The position numbers were made by a program, and so were the translations under genes. From the NCBI GenBank assembly GCA_941918925.1, contig OW799235.1, positions 19,352,701 through 19,416,700 on the forward strand: 64,000 nucleotides of DNA, in the 5' to 3' direction. Positions 44,423 to 55,945 of the stretch are shown in pieces. The DNA is from Phyto melanocephala. Lineage: Eukaryota; Arthropoda; Insecta; Diptera; Rhinophoridae. Positions within the stretch are counted from its first letter, which is position 1. Every line of letters starts with the position of its first letter. The notes below the pieces were generated by a model. It was not told where the DNA came from and searched no databases. It saw nothing but the letters and a program-made list of their open reading frames with translations.

Positions 44423-44959
44423 AATTGATAAACCAAAGCATCTATTTAGGGTATGTTTTCAGTCAAGGTCAATTTAAATATCAGGGACGGAAAAGTCATT
44501 ATAATATGTTTAAATTAAAAAAATTTAATTAAAAAAGGATATATATATACAAATTATGAAAAAGCAGCAAATATACATAAATCTGTTACATTTCTTATTA
44601 AAAAAGTAAATTGTTTAATATCGAAATCAAAATCTCATTTTTCAGCTAGCGTGATAATTTTACCCTAGGCGAATCAATCAGATGACTGAATAACTGCAAC
44701 AAATGCAGAAGAAAAAACAACAGGGTTTTTGTTAGTTTTTTTGAGTATGTAAAATGTCAGTATAATGGCAAATTGAAAGTCCCCTTTATTAATTTTTGAC
44801 AACTAGGAACAATTCACCTTGTTAATTGAAAAATTAATTCAGTTTAATTTATGTTGTTATTTCACAGTTTTTGGAACGAAATTCAAGCTAACAACTGTAA
44901 GTTACACAAAGAAGGAATAGAGTCTTTGTTCTCTAAAAATTCATCCACTGCTGAAGTTG
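44423..44959. other. Non-genic stretch
   Basis: AT-rich. The start (aattgataaaccaaagcatc) is the continuation of the sequence into which the RTE-like element inserted. Nothing else recognised. Confidence 0.35.
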
Positions 44960-45655
44960 AGAAAAGTCAAACAGGAATATGTATCACTCTCTTTATATAA
45001 CTTCGATATGCTATTGAAATATTTTCGTAAATTTAGTCTTTCAATGAAAATGGTCGTTAAAGAAGGCGTGCGAATAGAATTTCTGCTAATAAATAAAACT
45101 AAGATATTTCAATATAGTCCTTTATTCTTCCGCAACTTTGTTCACAGAGAAATTATTTAGATTTAAGATAAAGCTTGATATGGAAGTTAGTCGTTAAAGT
45201 GACTAGAAAGTTATATGTATGTACGAAAGTTCATCATCATACCTCTAATTTTGTCGGTTTTTGAGCTTTCAAATTTTCTTAACAGTGGATTGCGTGGGCG
45301 TGTCGAAGTTTTTTCTGCTAATGAATACAACTTAGATATTTCAATATAGTTCTTTATGATTCCAAAATCTTTATTCATAGAGAAATTATATGAATTTGAG
45401 ATAAAGCGTTATGTGGTAGGTGAGCTTAAGTGTGGGCGTGTCATATTTATTTTTCGTCAGAACAAAGCCTTTGACCAAAAAGCAATGCTTGCAAAATTTC
45501 TTAATTAAGACACTATATTGACACACCTACTTTAACGCCCACTTTTATTGCAAGACTCAATTCACGAAAATATTTTTTTTTTGCATATCGAAGTTATACA
45601 AAGGATGTGATACATATTTTAGTATAAAGAGGTTATTCCATAGCGATTACTGTTA
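44960..45655. repeat. Repeat family C, copy with inverted ends
   Basis: The left portion 44975-45045 (tatgtatcactctctttata, acttcgatatgc, tattttcgtaaattt) recurs in reverse at 45555-45640. Between them are units with gggcgtg words (45295, 45435). The unit also occurs at 59202-59800. No coding region and no sharp ends. Confidence 0.5.
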
Positions 45656-45662
45656 ATAACCA

Positions 45663-46219
45663 AATAATACATATTCGGTAGTAGATCGGCATTGACAATC
45701 AGAAACACGAGCAACTGAGATATAAGCAAAAATCCACGACCACCACTTTTTTTTTCACAAAAGCAACATTACAACAACAACATACATACATACAAACTTG
45801 TATATTGGTTAAAGTAAACGTGGGATCGAATCCCAGCTGAGCCAAAAAATTTTTTTTTTTTTATTTTTTTTTAATTTTTTTTTATTTTTTAATTAATATA
45901 TTATTTATATTTTTATTATTTTTTTTAATTTTTTTTAATTTTTTTTTTTGTTTTATATTTATTATTTATATTTTAATTATTTTTTTTTTTTTAATTTTTT
46001 TTTAAACTTTTTTTTTAATTTTTTTTTTATTTTTTTTTATTTTTTTTTATTTTTTTTAACATACATACGTTAATTTTTAATTTTACAATGGGATGTTTTT
46101 ATATATGTATGTTTTTCATATGAGATGAATGGTGATACAAACTACTGTTATTGCATGACTACACGTTGTGAAGGGTATATAAGATTCGGCATGGCCGAAT
46201 ATAGCACTCTTACTTGTTT
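45663..46219 (+). mobile_element. HINE-like element, 5'-truncated
   Basis: Begins mid-element at aatacatattcggtagtag. It has gggatcgaatcccagctgag, the AT core and tgtgaagggtatataagat, hairpin attcggcatggccgaat and cactcttacttgttt. It adjoins the jockey-like LINE at the point where the latter's reverse transcriptase is cut. Confidence 0.75.
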
Positions 46220-46229
46220 AGAACTCAAT

Positions 46230-47650
46230 TTGGTATTTCATCTGGACCAGCACTAAACGAGTTATTTAGTGATAATAAATTTTAAAGTATCGTTTTATAA
46301 GTAATAAAATAGAATTGTACACCAGATGATTGAGGTATATTAAATGGGTAAGATGTAATGTTATTATATACTTTTTTAGAGTAGGTAGTTGGAAAAAAAT
46401 CAGCAAACTAATTAGAAATAGAAACGTCACCATCAGCGTCAGTTGATCCATATTTAAAGTATTTAGGATTAACGCACGATCGCCGTTTAGAGTTCACAAA
46501 TTTACAAAACGATTTAGGATTTGATCTCATTTTCGACATCATACGGATTATATAGTTGTCGTATGCAGATTTATTTGCCAAATTGTAATGAGAACGAGCA
46601 ATACAGTATTTGGTATATTCTACAGATGATCCAGTCCTTTTATATATCTTATATAATTTATTTTTCCTGTTTTTAATAGTTCGGAGATACTTATTATTCC
46701 ATGGTGCCCCAATATTGTTATTTCTAATTGTAATTTTTGGTACAGTTTCAGAAATGCAGCGGCGTAATGTTGAATAGAAGAGAGAAACAACATCATCTGA
46801 GTTTTCGATAGAGATTATACTATCCCAGTTAACGTTTGCAACATAGAGTTAAGCTTCTGATAGTTTGTACGAGAGAAGCAAAAAACTTTATGGGGTTTAA
46901 TTTGGTTAGAAAATAAAACAGGTAAGTTTAATAAATTAAATATTTCCAATTTTAATGTAGGATGATAACGATCTTCAGGGAAAGTAACGGAAAGTGTTTT
47001 ATGTAAAAATATATCCTTCGGCTGGTTGACAAATGCAAGATCAAGAAGTTTTCCATTAATATTGTTTGCATAGTTAATTTGAAAAAGTCCAAAACTTGTG
47101 AGTGAGTGAATAAATTCATTTGAAACTGTAGGAATTAGATAGTTTATTTCGGAAGATTTATTCCACGATATGTTAGGTAGATTAAAATCTCCCAAAACAA
47201 TAAATAAATCAGATGGAATAGATTGTTGCAAAACAAAATCTTACCATTGATTTTATGCGTGATGTGATTATTGTATATATATATCCAGAGAAGAGTTTGG
47301 AGGAAGTTATGAGCAAGTTATATATAAATTTGTATTTCTCAGTCGAATTTTTACAGCGACAAATTCGATGTCATCGTTAAGTATAACATTGATTTCTTCA
47401 CAACGAAAATTGTTATGTGCGGCAATGAGCACACCTCCACCCAACTTATGTGATCGATCATGTCTGAATATTTGGTATTTTGAAGATAATATTTCGTTCT
47501 TATTAATACATTTCTTATCATTTAACCAGGTTTCAGTAAAGACAATGATGTGGTATGAAAAATCAAAACTATTTTCATAAAGAGTGTTTAATTTCGTATT
47601 AAGGCCACGGACATTTTGGTAAACAATATTAATAAGATTATCGGTAGAAA
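46230..47650 (-). pseudogene. LINE endonuclease and start of RT
   Basis: Residues in order: YQNVRGLNTKLNTLY, IIVFTETWLNDKCIN, HDRSHKLGGGVLIAAHNNF, then (frame 47231-46815) SDLFIVLGDFNLPNISWNKS and LLDLAFVNQPKD. GDFN and the preceding motifs are those of apurinic-type endonucleases in jockey/I-group LINEs. Downstream frames give CISETVPKITIRNNNIGAPW and YDNYIIRMMSKMRSNPKSFC, the EN-RT linker, then SAGPDEIPN. Frameshifts separate the parts. Confidence 0.8.
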
Positions 47651-47656
47651 AATTGT

Positions 47657-47995
47657 CTAGTTTTTTTGGGTATTATTTTGAGTAGGTAAATAAACGATAT
47701 CAGAACGAGAAGCATTTCTATATTCACAGTCGCGTATTATAGCATTGGGTGGATCAGAATTGACAATAGTATTAAAATATTCCTCTGGTACGATGATTTT
47801 AGAAGAAGATTTACTCCGTTTTTCCGTATAATTGAATTTAAAAGCAGATAATTCACAATCGTATCCAAGCTTTAATTTAATATTGTCAGCAACAGCCTTA
47901 GAAGTAGTATCAGATGAAAATCGAACAGCAAAAATTGTTTTCTTTGGAGAAATTACTTTAAGTATTGCAGGATTATTTAACGGACTAGAAACCAC
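47657..47995 (-). pseudogene. LINE ORF1-like C-terminal fragment
   Basis: A 112-codon frame just upstream of the endonuclease on the same strand, including VISPKKTIFAVRFSSDTTS and NIKLKLGYDCELSAFKFNYT. The layout and a VRFSSDTT-type strand plus CELSAFKF fit the RNA-binding C-terminal portion of Gag-like ORF1 proteins. No zinc knuckles are seen. The assignment rests on position and general resemblance. Confidence 0.5.
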
Positions 47996-48239
47996 AGCCG
48001 GAGGTTGTAAATTAATTGGTTGAATGTCGTTTTGAAAATTTATATTACTTGCAATTTGTTGACTAAGATCAGTATTTGGTTGTAATATTTCGGTGTTATG
48101 AGGTAGAGACGATACAAATTTGTTTGATTCATGGAGAACATCACTGGAGGTACATTAACTATGGACGAAATAGTATCATCTAACAATTTTGTGAAATTTT
48201 AATTCATTTTATCACGACTCCCCTATTTTATTGGAACTA

Positions 48240-49450
48240 TTTTTTGACTACTTTTGAACTAATCATTATATTTTAAACGTGCCATTATTACTTTATTTAA
48301 ACCATATATGGTACATATATGTATACATATATGATAGCTCTTAGGTGTCGAGTGCAATTTTAAACAGTTGTGCAGAACAATTCTTATACCTGTAGTGCAA
48401 TAAGAAATTTATTTACTTTGTTTTGATTGAACCCGCAACAGTAAGTTTAAGGGCTTGAATCCCATTTTGTATTAAAGCAAATTCAGCAATAAACGACATC
48501 TGCGGTAAGCGGAAGGAAATCTTTTTCGAATCTATAGAAAGATTTGTTAAAAATATTTCTTTATCCTGAACAAAATATAAAGAAAATTATTAAAAAAAAA
48601 AAGAAAATATTAACAACTTATATAACAGACCTTCTTAATGGGACATTTATTGGGAAAATCCGGATTTGAAGAACGTATTAGCGTCAGAGCGACATAAAAA
48701 AGATTATTGTTATTCTTGCGCCGATCGTTTGCAATAAAATCACAACCATTTATGGTTGCGTTCATCATGGTCCATGGTTTGCCGTTTCTTTTGGGAGAAC
48801 CCACGACAAGAGAAGCATCAAATTGATCCAAATTTTTTTTAAGTATGAAAGAACCATTTATTGCATTTCGTTTAGTGTTGTTGATAATACGCAGATCCAT
48901 AAATTTAATAATATCAGGATTATACTCCTGGCGTGAAGTCTCAAAATCAACGTACTGTAAAACACAATAGAAAAATTATTAGTTTAAAAAGCTTTCTTTC
49001 TTATGTATTCGATTTACCCATCCTTTTGAGTTACGGGTTAGTATGAAATAAATTAAAATTTTTAAAATTATTCCGTATGTTTTCATTGTCTAACTGATGC
49101 TTAGATAATGAATATTAAATGGTATTTAATATTTTTTTTATCAGTTTTTAAATAACATTAATTTGTTATTAATGTATAAATAACTATAGGGTTTTTTGTT
49201 GTTAGTTTAATTGATATCTAAACGAAATGTATATTTGCATGTACGTATGCAGGGCGAAGACCCTTCGATTTTGCAGTGCGAAGCTGAAATACTAGTGTAA
49301 TACTTTGATGTTAAAGTTCATATCCAAAAAAAATAGTGTAGGTATTTAATTGACTTAGAGGAGAGCTTGTAAAAATATTAAATTTATGTTTTTGTTAAAA
49401 AAAATATTCATATATAATTCAGAATTAATCATACAATTGTTATCTAAACA
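48240..49450. repeat. Duplicated block, copy 4
   Basis: Paralogous to 28225-29415, including the DUF1091 gene, introns and flanks. The right border is an HINE-like tip (aacaagtaagagcactat at 49449), absent from copy 3. Confidence 0.8.
48413..49086 (-). CDS. DUF1091 (DM8) secreted protein, copy 4
   Basis: Exons 49018-49086, 48631-48954 and 48413-48565; introns of 63 and 65 nt; phase 0; product 181 aa. Signal peptide MKTYGIILKILIYFILTRNS. The core has MDLRIINNTKRNAINGSF, VVGSPKRNGKPWTMMNAT, INGCDFIANDRRKNNNNLF and FPNKCPIKK. The last exon is nearly identical to copy 3. Introns and 3' flank are also highly similar to copy 3, which implies a recent duplication or conversion. Likely secreted; function unknown. 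Confidence 0.88.
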
Positions 49451-49475
49451 AGTAAGAGCACTATATTCATCTTTT
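49447..49475 (-). mobile_element. HINE-like 3' tip
   Basis: aacaagtaagagcactatat followed by tca is the reverse of the HINE terminal sequence. The hairpin is cut off after its first bases. Confidence 0.5.
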
Positions 49476-49512
49476 ACACCCACCCCCAATTTGATGTACT
49501 TTTATAGATTTA

Positions 49513-50212
49513 CTAGCCAATCCCGGCGCGCGTTGCTACGCCCCTTCATGAATTTTAATCGCATTCTAAATTTTAATCGAATATCATAACTTTTTCTTTA
49601 TGAGCGAGGCACTGCCCACTTTTCTAATTACGAAACTGTATAGTCATGACAGCTCGATATGTGTGCAAAGTTTCAGAAACATCGGTCCAGTGCAAGTACC
49701 CCAAAATGATACCTATTTTTTAATGGGCGTGGCACTGCCCACTTTTCTAATGACGAAAGTGTAAAGTCGTGACAGCTCAGTATTTTCGCAAAGTTTCAGA
49801 AAATTCGGTCCAGTGCAAGTAGCTAAAACTGATAACTAATTTTTTATGGGCGTGGCCCCGCCCACTTTTTCAATCACGAAATTATTAAGCCGTGACAGCT
49901 CAATATGTGTGCAAAGTTGCAGAAAAATCGGTCCAGTGCAAGTACCTCAAAATTAAAACTTTTTTAGGGGCGTGGCCCCGCCCACTTTTCTTATCACGTG
50001 CAAAGTTTCAGAAAAATCGGTCAAGTGCAAGTAGCTAAAACTGATAACTAATTTTTTATGGGCATGGCTCCGCCCACTTTTTTTCACCCATAAACACTCC
50101 CTGGTATGTGTACAACAACTTACCCAAGTTTGAGCCCGATCGGTTTTACAGTTTCGGAGTCTATAGCTAACACACACACACACACACAGAGTTTCACTTT
50201 TATATATATAGA
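49513..50212 (-). mobile_element. Helitron family B, complete-ended
   Basis: Minus strand: TCTATATATATAAAAGTG start at 50212 and CGCGCCGGGATTGGCTAG end at 49513, flanked by A before TC and T after CTAG. It is 700 bp with five to six tandem units containing gggcgtggc. CA microsatellite near 50170-50190. No coding capacity. Confidence 0.78.
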
Positions 50213-51146
50213 TTTTTCCAACAACTTTGTCCATAGAGAAATAGTAGTATGTTTGCGGGGTTTCTGGGACACCAAATTCATCCTTATGGAGATTCCATGA
50301 GGATGAATTTTTGTTTTAAATTTTCATCCCAATGGTGATTCCCCATAAGGATGAATTTTTGTTAATAATTTAAAATTTTCAACCCAATGGTAATTTTCAT
50401 AAGGCTGATTTTTGATTTTGGTTGACATACATTTTGTTATTGGTTTGTTTGTCTCAAGTTTCAAGTTTAATTTTTTTATTGTCTGTGCAATTTACTCATA
50501 CGGAAAATTTTTTTGCTGTTAAAATTTTTTATAATTGTAATATGAGAAAATGCAAAGGTAAATTATTATTTGTATATATATATATACATACATAAATACT
50601 TGCATACATATCAAGGCATATTTATTCATCAGGTACTCTTGATTCGTCAGCTGATTATTTTTTTCTTCACTTATTTTAAATTTCAGCTGTCAAAATGAAT
50701 AAATAAAAAACAATTTTCTCTCTTTTCTTATTTATTTCAAATGTCAAACTTCATACATAAAAAATATAAGCAAAAAAATTCTCTCCGAACTACAATTACC
50801 TGATGAATAAATATGCCTTGCATACATATACATATAAATATGTGAATACAAACTTACATAATTGTTTTAGAAAATGTATGTAGAAAAAATTGTTTTAAAA
50901 TAAAAATGTATGTACAAAATTGTTTAAATAAGAATGTGAAGAGATGAATTTTCAAAGATGAATAATTTAAGAGAAAATAATTTTTATTGAATGTAATTAT
51001 AGTTTCCCATAAAGATGAATTTTATTTTGAAAGATGAATAATTTTAAGAGAAAATGATCGTTTGAGTGATTTTTATTAAAATAGTAAAGAGGGAAATTAT
51101 GAGAAAATAGTTGTATATATTAGAATCTTCCTGATTAATACATATG
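50213..51146. other. Non-genic stretch with GGATGAATTTT words
   Basis: Imperfect repeats of ataaggatgaattttt and its variants lie between 50275 and 51070 (for example 50290, 50345, 51010). 50285-50340 holds ccatgaggatgaatttttgt twice. The words tgatgaataaatatgcc (50803) and ggcatatttattcatca (50614) are inverted copies about 190 bp apart. No gene is recognised. Confidence 0.4.
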
Positions 51147-51181
51147 TATATTATAAAGTAAGGTTTTCAAAATAATATTCA
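51147..51181 (+). repeat. 35-bp direct repeat, left of Helitron
   Basis: tatattataaagtaaggttt followed by tcaaaataatattca. An identical copy is at 51822-51856, starting at the base after the Helitron CTAG end. Four bases (taca) separate this copy from the Helitron start. Confidence 0.9.
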
Positions 51182-51185
51182 TACA

Positions 51186-51821
51186 TCTATATATATAAAA
51201 ATCAATGTGTGTTTGTATGTTTGTTTGTTCTTTATAGACGGTTAAACGGTTGGACCGATTTTCTTGAAATTTTCACAGAATCTTTCTGTATGTCTGGAAA
51301 GAACTATAGGCTATACTTTGGTTTGAAATTGTAAGTGGGCAGGGTGCCACGCCCTATTAAAGAATAAGTATTAAATATTATATATCACGAAAGGTTATGC
51401 AGCTAGAGCCTTTAAATTAAGTGCGGTAAACTTTGACATCCACACAAACATTGGGTGGACTTTTAATTGTAGGCGTGGCCACATGAATTAAATACTTAAT
51501 TTCGTATATTTGGAAAACGATATCGTTTAGAGTACTAAAATTTTGCAAGAGCAACTTTGACACCCAAATAAACATTTCTGGAAAATATGGCTACATTAGA
51601 AATAGTGGGCGTGGCAGTTCTCATAGCAATTGAATACTAAAATTCGTATATTCGGGAAGCGATAACAGTTAGAGTACCCAAATTTTGCAAAAGACACTTT
51701 GACGTCTATAGGATTATTGAATAAGAAATGGTTGATTTAGTAGTAGTAGGCGTGGCACTTGAATTATAAAATTTTTATTTCATTACGAAGGGGGTGGCGA
51801 AGCACGCCGGGTATTAGCTAG
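51186..51821 (+). mobile_element. Helitron family A, short non-autonomous
   Basis: TCTATATATATAAAAATC start after A, end GGGTATTAGCTAG before T, and stem GGCG/CGCC in ggcgaagcacgcc. The 636-bp interior has the same first 250 bp and last 40 bp as the long copy at 33510 and about three 141-bp-type units. No protein. Confidence 0.88.
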
Positions 51822-51856
51822 TATATTATAAAGTAAGGTTTTCAAAATAATATTCA
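51822..51856 (+). repeat. 35-bp direct repeat, right of Helitron
   Basis: Exact copy of 51147-51181, abutting the Helitron's 3' end. Confidence 0.9.
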
Positions 51857-51889
51857 ATCATTCATCATAAATCTTGAAGAGTAAAAGCA

Positions 51890-52157
51890 ATGTCTAACAA
51901 GAAAATAACAAACGCTAAAATTGTTAAAGCTTTTAACAAACTTAGGGCAAAATCATACCTATCTGTAAAGGATTTACAGCAGTCAAAACCACACAGGGTT
52001 TTTTCAATGTTTCGTTATAAGGCTAAACATGGTAATGTAGTATAGCAGAGCTCGAAAATGGAATGCTATATCTTCCCAAGCATTATAGTAATTTGGATGA
52101 CAAAGTGCTTGAGGGACTTGATAATGGAAAATTTATAATAGTACCTTACCGTTTGTA
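51890..52157 (+). pseudogene. Small Polinton frame upstream of PolB
   Basis: MSNKKITNAKIVKAFNKLRA at 51890 continues KSYLSVKDLQQSKPHRVF and YKAKHGN. After a frameshift it gives AELENGMLYLPKHYSNLDD and LEGLDNGKFIIVPY. This pattern, with LE-x-x-x-x-LP-x-x-Y and a final hydrophobic strand, resembles the short conserved protein often seen beside PolB in insect Polintons. I cannot name its function. About 85 codons; broken by one shift and a stop. Confidence 0.5.
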
Positions 52158-52862
52158 ATATATGCAGATTCGGAGTGCATATTTGAAAATATTCAAATAT
52201 GCATACCGAAAGGGGATATTTCATCAACGACTTTAGTTGATAGGCATATTCCATATACATTTGCTTATTATATAAAATGTAGTTTTAGTAATAGTTTAAA
52301 CAAATTTTGTAGTTTTAAGGGATTAGAGTCACCAAAATTATTTATAGAAAGTCTGGTGAATGATGTTAAATTTAAATATTTAAATTTCATCTGAAAAAGT
52401 AAACCAATGACACCCTTAACTGAACTGGAAAAACTAGATTTCGATAGAAATGACATTTGTCATATTTGCTCTTAAGTTATTGTAAATGAAGTTAAAGTAG
52501 GAGATCATTGTCATTTCAGTGGAAAATATAGGGGGCCAGCACAAAACTCATGTAAAATCAATTATAAAACTCCAAAGTTTTCCCCGTTATTTTCCATAAC
52601 TTTTCATCTTATGATTGTCATTTATTTCTTAAGGAGTTGAACAAAATTGACGATGGTTCAATTAGTATTATCCCCTTAAATAAAGAACTCTATATATCGT
52701 TCTCAAAAACAGTAAAAATTGAAGATAATAACATTGTAATAAGATTTCTTGACTCATATAGATTCATGCCATACAGTTTAGACAATCTTGTTGTTGGTTA
52801 ATAGTACAATGTACAAAAAGACATTCAATTGCAAATAATAAATATTTATCAGACTATAATAA

Positions 52863-53008
52863 TGAATTACCTTCTAAATACTTAATGTATTTAGATGCAA
52901 ACAATTTTCTAAGAACTCAATTCCTATTGATTCAATGAATTACCTTCTAAATACTTAATGTATTTAGATGCAAACAATTTTCTTTGAACTCAATTCCCAT
53001 TGATTCAA
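52863..53008 (+). repeat. 73-bp tandem duplication in PolB
   Basis: gaattaccttctaaatactt through attgattcaa occurs twice in a row (52863-52935 and 52936-53008) with few differences, duplicating the YLDANNFL motif. It arose after the gene was dead or killed this copy. Confidence 0.8.
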
Positions 53009-53020
53009 GTGTTGGATATA

Positions 53021-54206
53021 CAGTGAGGTGCACAAATGAGTACAAGTTTGTACTTTGAGCACTTTTTATGTAATAGAAATAAAATTAATAAAACAAATTC
53101 AAAAATTTTTTTTGTAGTTTATTTAGTATTAGGTACTTAACAAAACAGTGTAAAATTCAAAACATAAAGAATCAATTTCTAAGAAAAAAATAAAGAAAAC
53201 GAAAACAACTCCAATGTACTCAATTTTGCACCGTTGAAAAATCTTGCGAAATACGAATATTTTGAATATTTAGTCCAAAGCCCTTTATTTTGTAAGACAT
53301 CATTTATGCGATTTGGCATACTCTTCACCAATTTCAGTATAATTTCTTTTGGAATATTCTTCCATTCATTTTGGATCCGCTGCAAAAGCTCGTCCAAATT
53401 CATAGGGGCTGATTGGTACTGTCCCAACCGCCTGTTTACGATTGACCACAAATTCTCAATCCTTTACATTTTTTTCCGACAATACAGGTTTTTGTTTTTT
53501 TTTACTGCTGCAATATAACCAATATCGCAAAGGGCTCTACATGCTGTCCACCGACTAACGGGTTTTCCGATTGCTAACGAAGCATCTTTTGGTGCTAAAA
53601 ACTTATTTATTTTCATTTCTCTTATCATTAGACGGGCGTCCGCATTAGTAAGAAGTTTTTTCCGACCTATAACTTGAGGCTTGGGAACAACGGAACACCG
53701 TTTTTGTACCCTTATGACTTATGATTGACTCACTTTAAGTTCTTTTGCAATTTCCCGGATAGAACAGCCTCTTTTAGTCATGGCCCGAATGCTCTCCTCG
53801 GTGGTTTTTGAAAGTTTCTTCATTATTTATTATTGCTAGGAATTTATTTGATTTCAAATAAAATGATTTTTGTTCAAAAATTTGCACAATGTTTTTACCA
53901 CACGTCATTTAAATAATGTCGAGCTTATGCAAATAGATTGAAAAATAACGGTACTTTTTTATTTATTTTCTTCAAATTCTGCATAAAATGCAAAGGTGCA
54001 AAATTGAGTACATAAAAGTTAATTTGGTTTTTTTCGTTTTTTTCTTGGTGCTTGATGCATTTTGTTACAGATCTTATATATTCTTATTAAGTACCTAATA
54101 CTAAATAAACTACAAAAAAAAATTTTGAATTTGCTTTATTACTTTTATTTCTATGACATAAAAAGTGGTCAAAGTACAAACATGTACTCATTTGTGCACC
54201 TCACTG
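53021..54206 (-). mobile_element. Tc1-like element with 120-bp inverted ends
   Basis: Inverted repeats 53021-53140 and 54088-54206 start CAGTGAGGTGCACAAATGAG and are about 95 percent alike. TA flanks both sides (53019-53020, 54207-54208). The length is 1186 bp. It splits the PolB codons for GYI-LEV, so the host frame resumes exactly when the element and one TA are removed. Confidence 0.88.
53179..53823 (-). pseudogene. Tc1-like transposase, internally deleted
   Basis: N-terminal part from ATG 53823: MKKLSKTTEESIRAMTKRGC, SIREIAKELKVSQS, then a TAA stop and VIRVQKRCSVVPKPQVIGRK and RWTACRALCDIGYIAAVKKN: the paired-type helix-turn-helix domain. It jumps near 53450 to LWSIVNRRLGQYQSAPMNLD and IQNEWKNIPKEI, the end of the catalytic domain after the DDE glutamate. 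The two aspartate motifs are deleted. Non-functional. Confidence 0.82.
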
Positions 54207-55239
54207 TATATTAGAAGTTGATCTGATATATCCAGTTGAAATCCATGACATTCATAATAATCTGCCATTCTGTTGTGAAAATAAAAAACCTCCCGAGTCA
54301 AAAGAAACAAAATTGATTGTTGATCTGCATAATAAATATGAATATATAATTCATTATAAAAATTTGCAGCAATGTTTAAAACATGGTTTAAAGTTAGCCA
54401 AAATTCATAGAATATAAAGTTTCGACAATCCAATTGGTTAAAAAATATATTTCCTTGAATAACTTTCATAGAACTAATGCGAAAAACTCATTTGAAGAAA
54501 ATTTTTTTAAATTATTAAACAATGCTGTTTACGGTAAAACAATGGAAAACGTTGACAAATGTAAAGATATTAAAATTGTGAATAAATGGGAAAGTATTGG
54601 TAAAACACTTGGAGCACGTGCCCTCATTGCTTAGCCAGAATTTAATTCTTGTAATACATATATTTGAAGAAAATATGATCGCAGTTGAATTTAAAAGAAC
54701 TTACTCATACTATAATAAGCCAATTTATTTAGGTTTTACAATTTTAGAACTTTCAAAATGGAAGATGTATGATTTCCATTATGAATATATGATACCTAAA
54801 TATAAAACTAAAGTTGAACTTAAATATACGGATACAGATTTATTTATATACACAATAGAAACGGATGACTTTTATGAAGACATTAAAAAAGATATTGAAG
54901 ATAGGTTTGACACATCTGAATATGAGGCTAATAATCAATTTGATATTCCACAAAAAAACAAAAAGGTCTTAGGTATGATGACAGATTAAAATTTTGGAAA
55001 GATAATGAAAGAGTTTGTTGGATTAAGAGCGAGAATGTATTCGTTTAAAACAGAAAATATGGATGAAGTTAAAAAAGCTAAGGGTGTCAAAGTGAACATA
55101 ACAAAAAAACTAAGTCTTTCTGACTACAAAAATTGCTTATATAAAAAAAATTTACTATGGAAATAGTATGTATATTTTTAAATCAAAACTGCATACTGTA
55201 TTTACATACATCCCTTATTAACAAGATATCTTTAAGCTA

Positions 55240-55945
55240 CCCAACATACCAAATAGAAATAAAACTGCAATACCACTTGTGAATAATATTATGACAATAG
55301 TGGATTCACAACTGTTTCTGAACAGTTCGTATGTATGCACACAAAAACTATGCTTCTTAAGTACATATGTACGAGAAATTTGTCAACAAGTGCAGTTTTA
55401 TTTGTTGACAAATTTCTTTTGTGTTTTGCATTTAGTGTTCAAATTTCAAAGTGAATAAAAGTTATAATTGTGTTGTGCGAAAAAATAAATGGTATGTAAT
55501 ATTATTTATAATAAAATAATAATTAAAATTACAAAAGTAATACGAAGTAAATTCAATTAAAAATATTAACTGAAAAAAATAATCAATTAATTTCTACATT
55601 TCATAGGTGCAGCTTAACAGTGGGTAACACGGAGGATCAATTTGTCAAGGAGACAAAAAAAAAAGAACTGAATTAATGAAATTAATGTTAATTAATAATA
55701 ATTACCGTCTATTCAACAATTGGATAGGCTTAGTACAATATTACTGTCGTAAGCTTATTCTACAATTACAAGCAATAGCTTATAGTAATCGTGTACATTT
55801 AAGCTTATGAATAAGGGTTCCGTTTCGATTATTCTATAATTGTTACACAAACATTTTACAATCGATTCACAACTCTTTCACAAGCTTGCGGCTTGTGTTG
55901 GTAAGCTTATTATAATATTATTCACAAGTCATTTGGTATGTTGGG
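55240..55945. mobile_element. TA-target MITE (CCCAACATACC ends), copy 2
   Basis: Same inverted ends as 7148-8546, flanked by TA at 55238-55239 and 55946-55947. At 706 bp it has no nested HINE, but has a segment near 55500-55740 absent from or replaced in copy 1. It sits in the 3' part of PolB. Confidence 0.85.

Larger units (their letters stand above)
46220..48215 (-). mobile_element. Jockey-like non-LTR retrotransposon, 3'-truncated
   Basis: On the minus strand, an ORF1-like tail (about 48000-47657), the endonuclease (about 47650-46815) and the connector to the first RT motif (SAGPDEIPN near 46235) follow in order. The rest of the RT, RNase H and the 3' end are missing; a HINE-like element ends exactly where homology stops. 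Multiple stops and shifts; an old copy. Confidence 0.8.

Noticed and set aside
47368..47580. 70-codon plus-strand frame
   Set aside because: Antisense to the LINE endonuclease.
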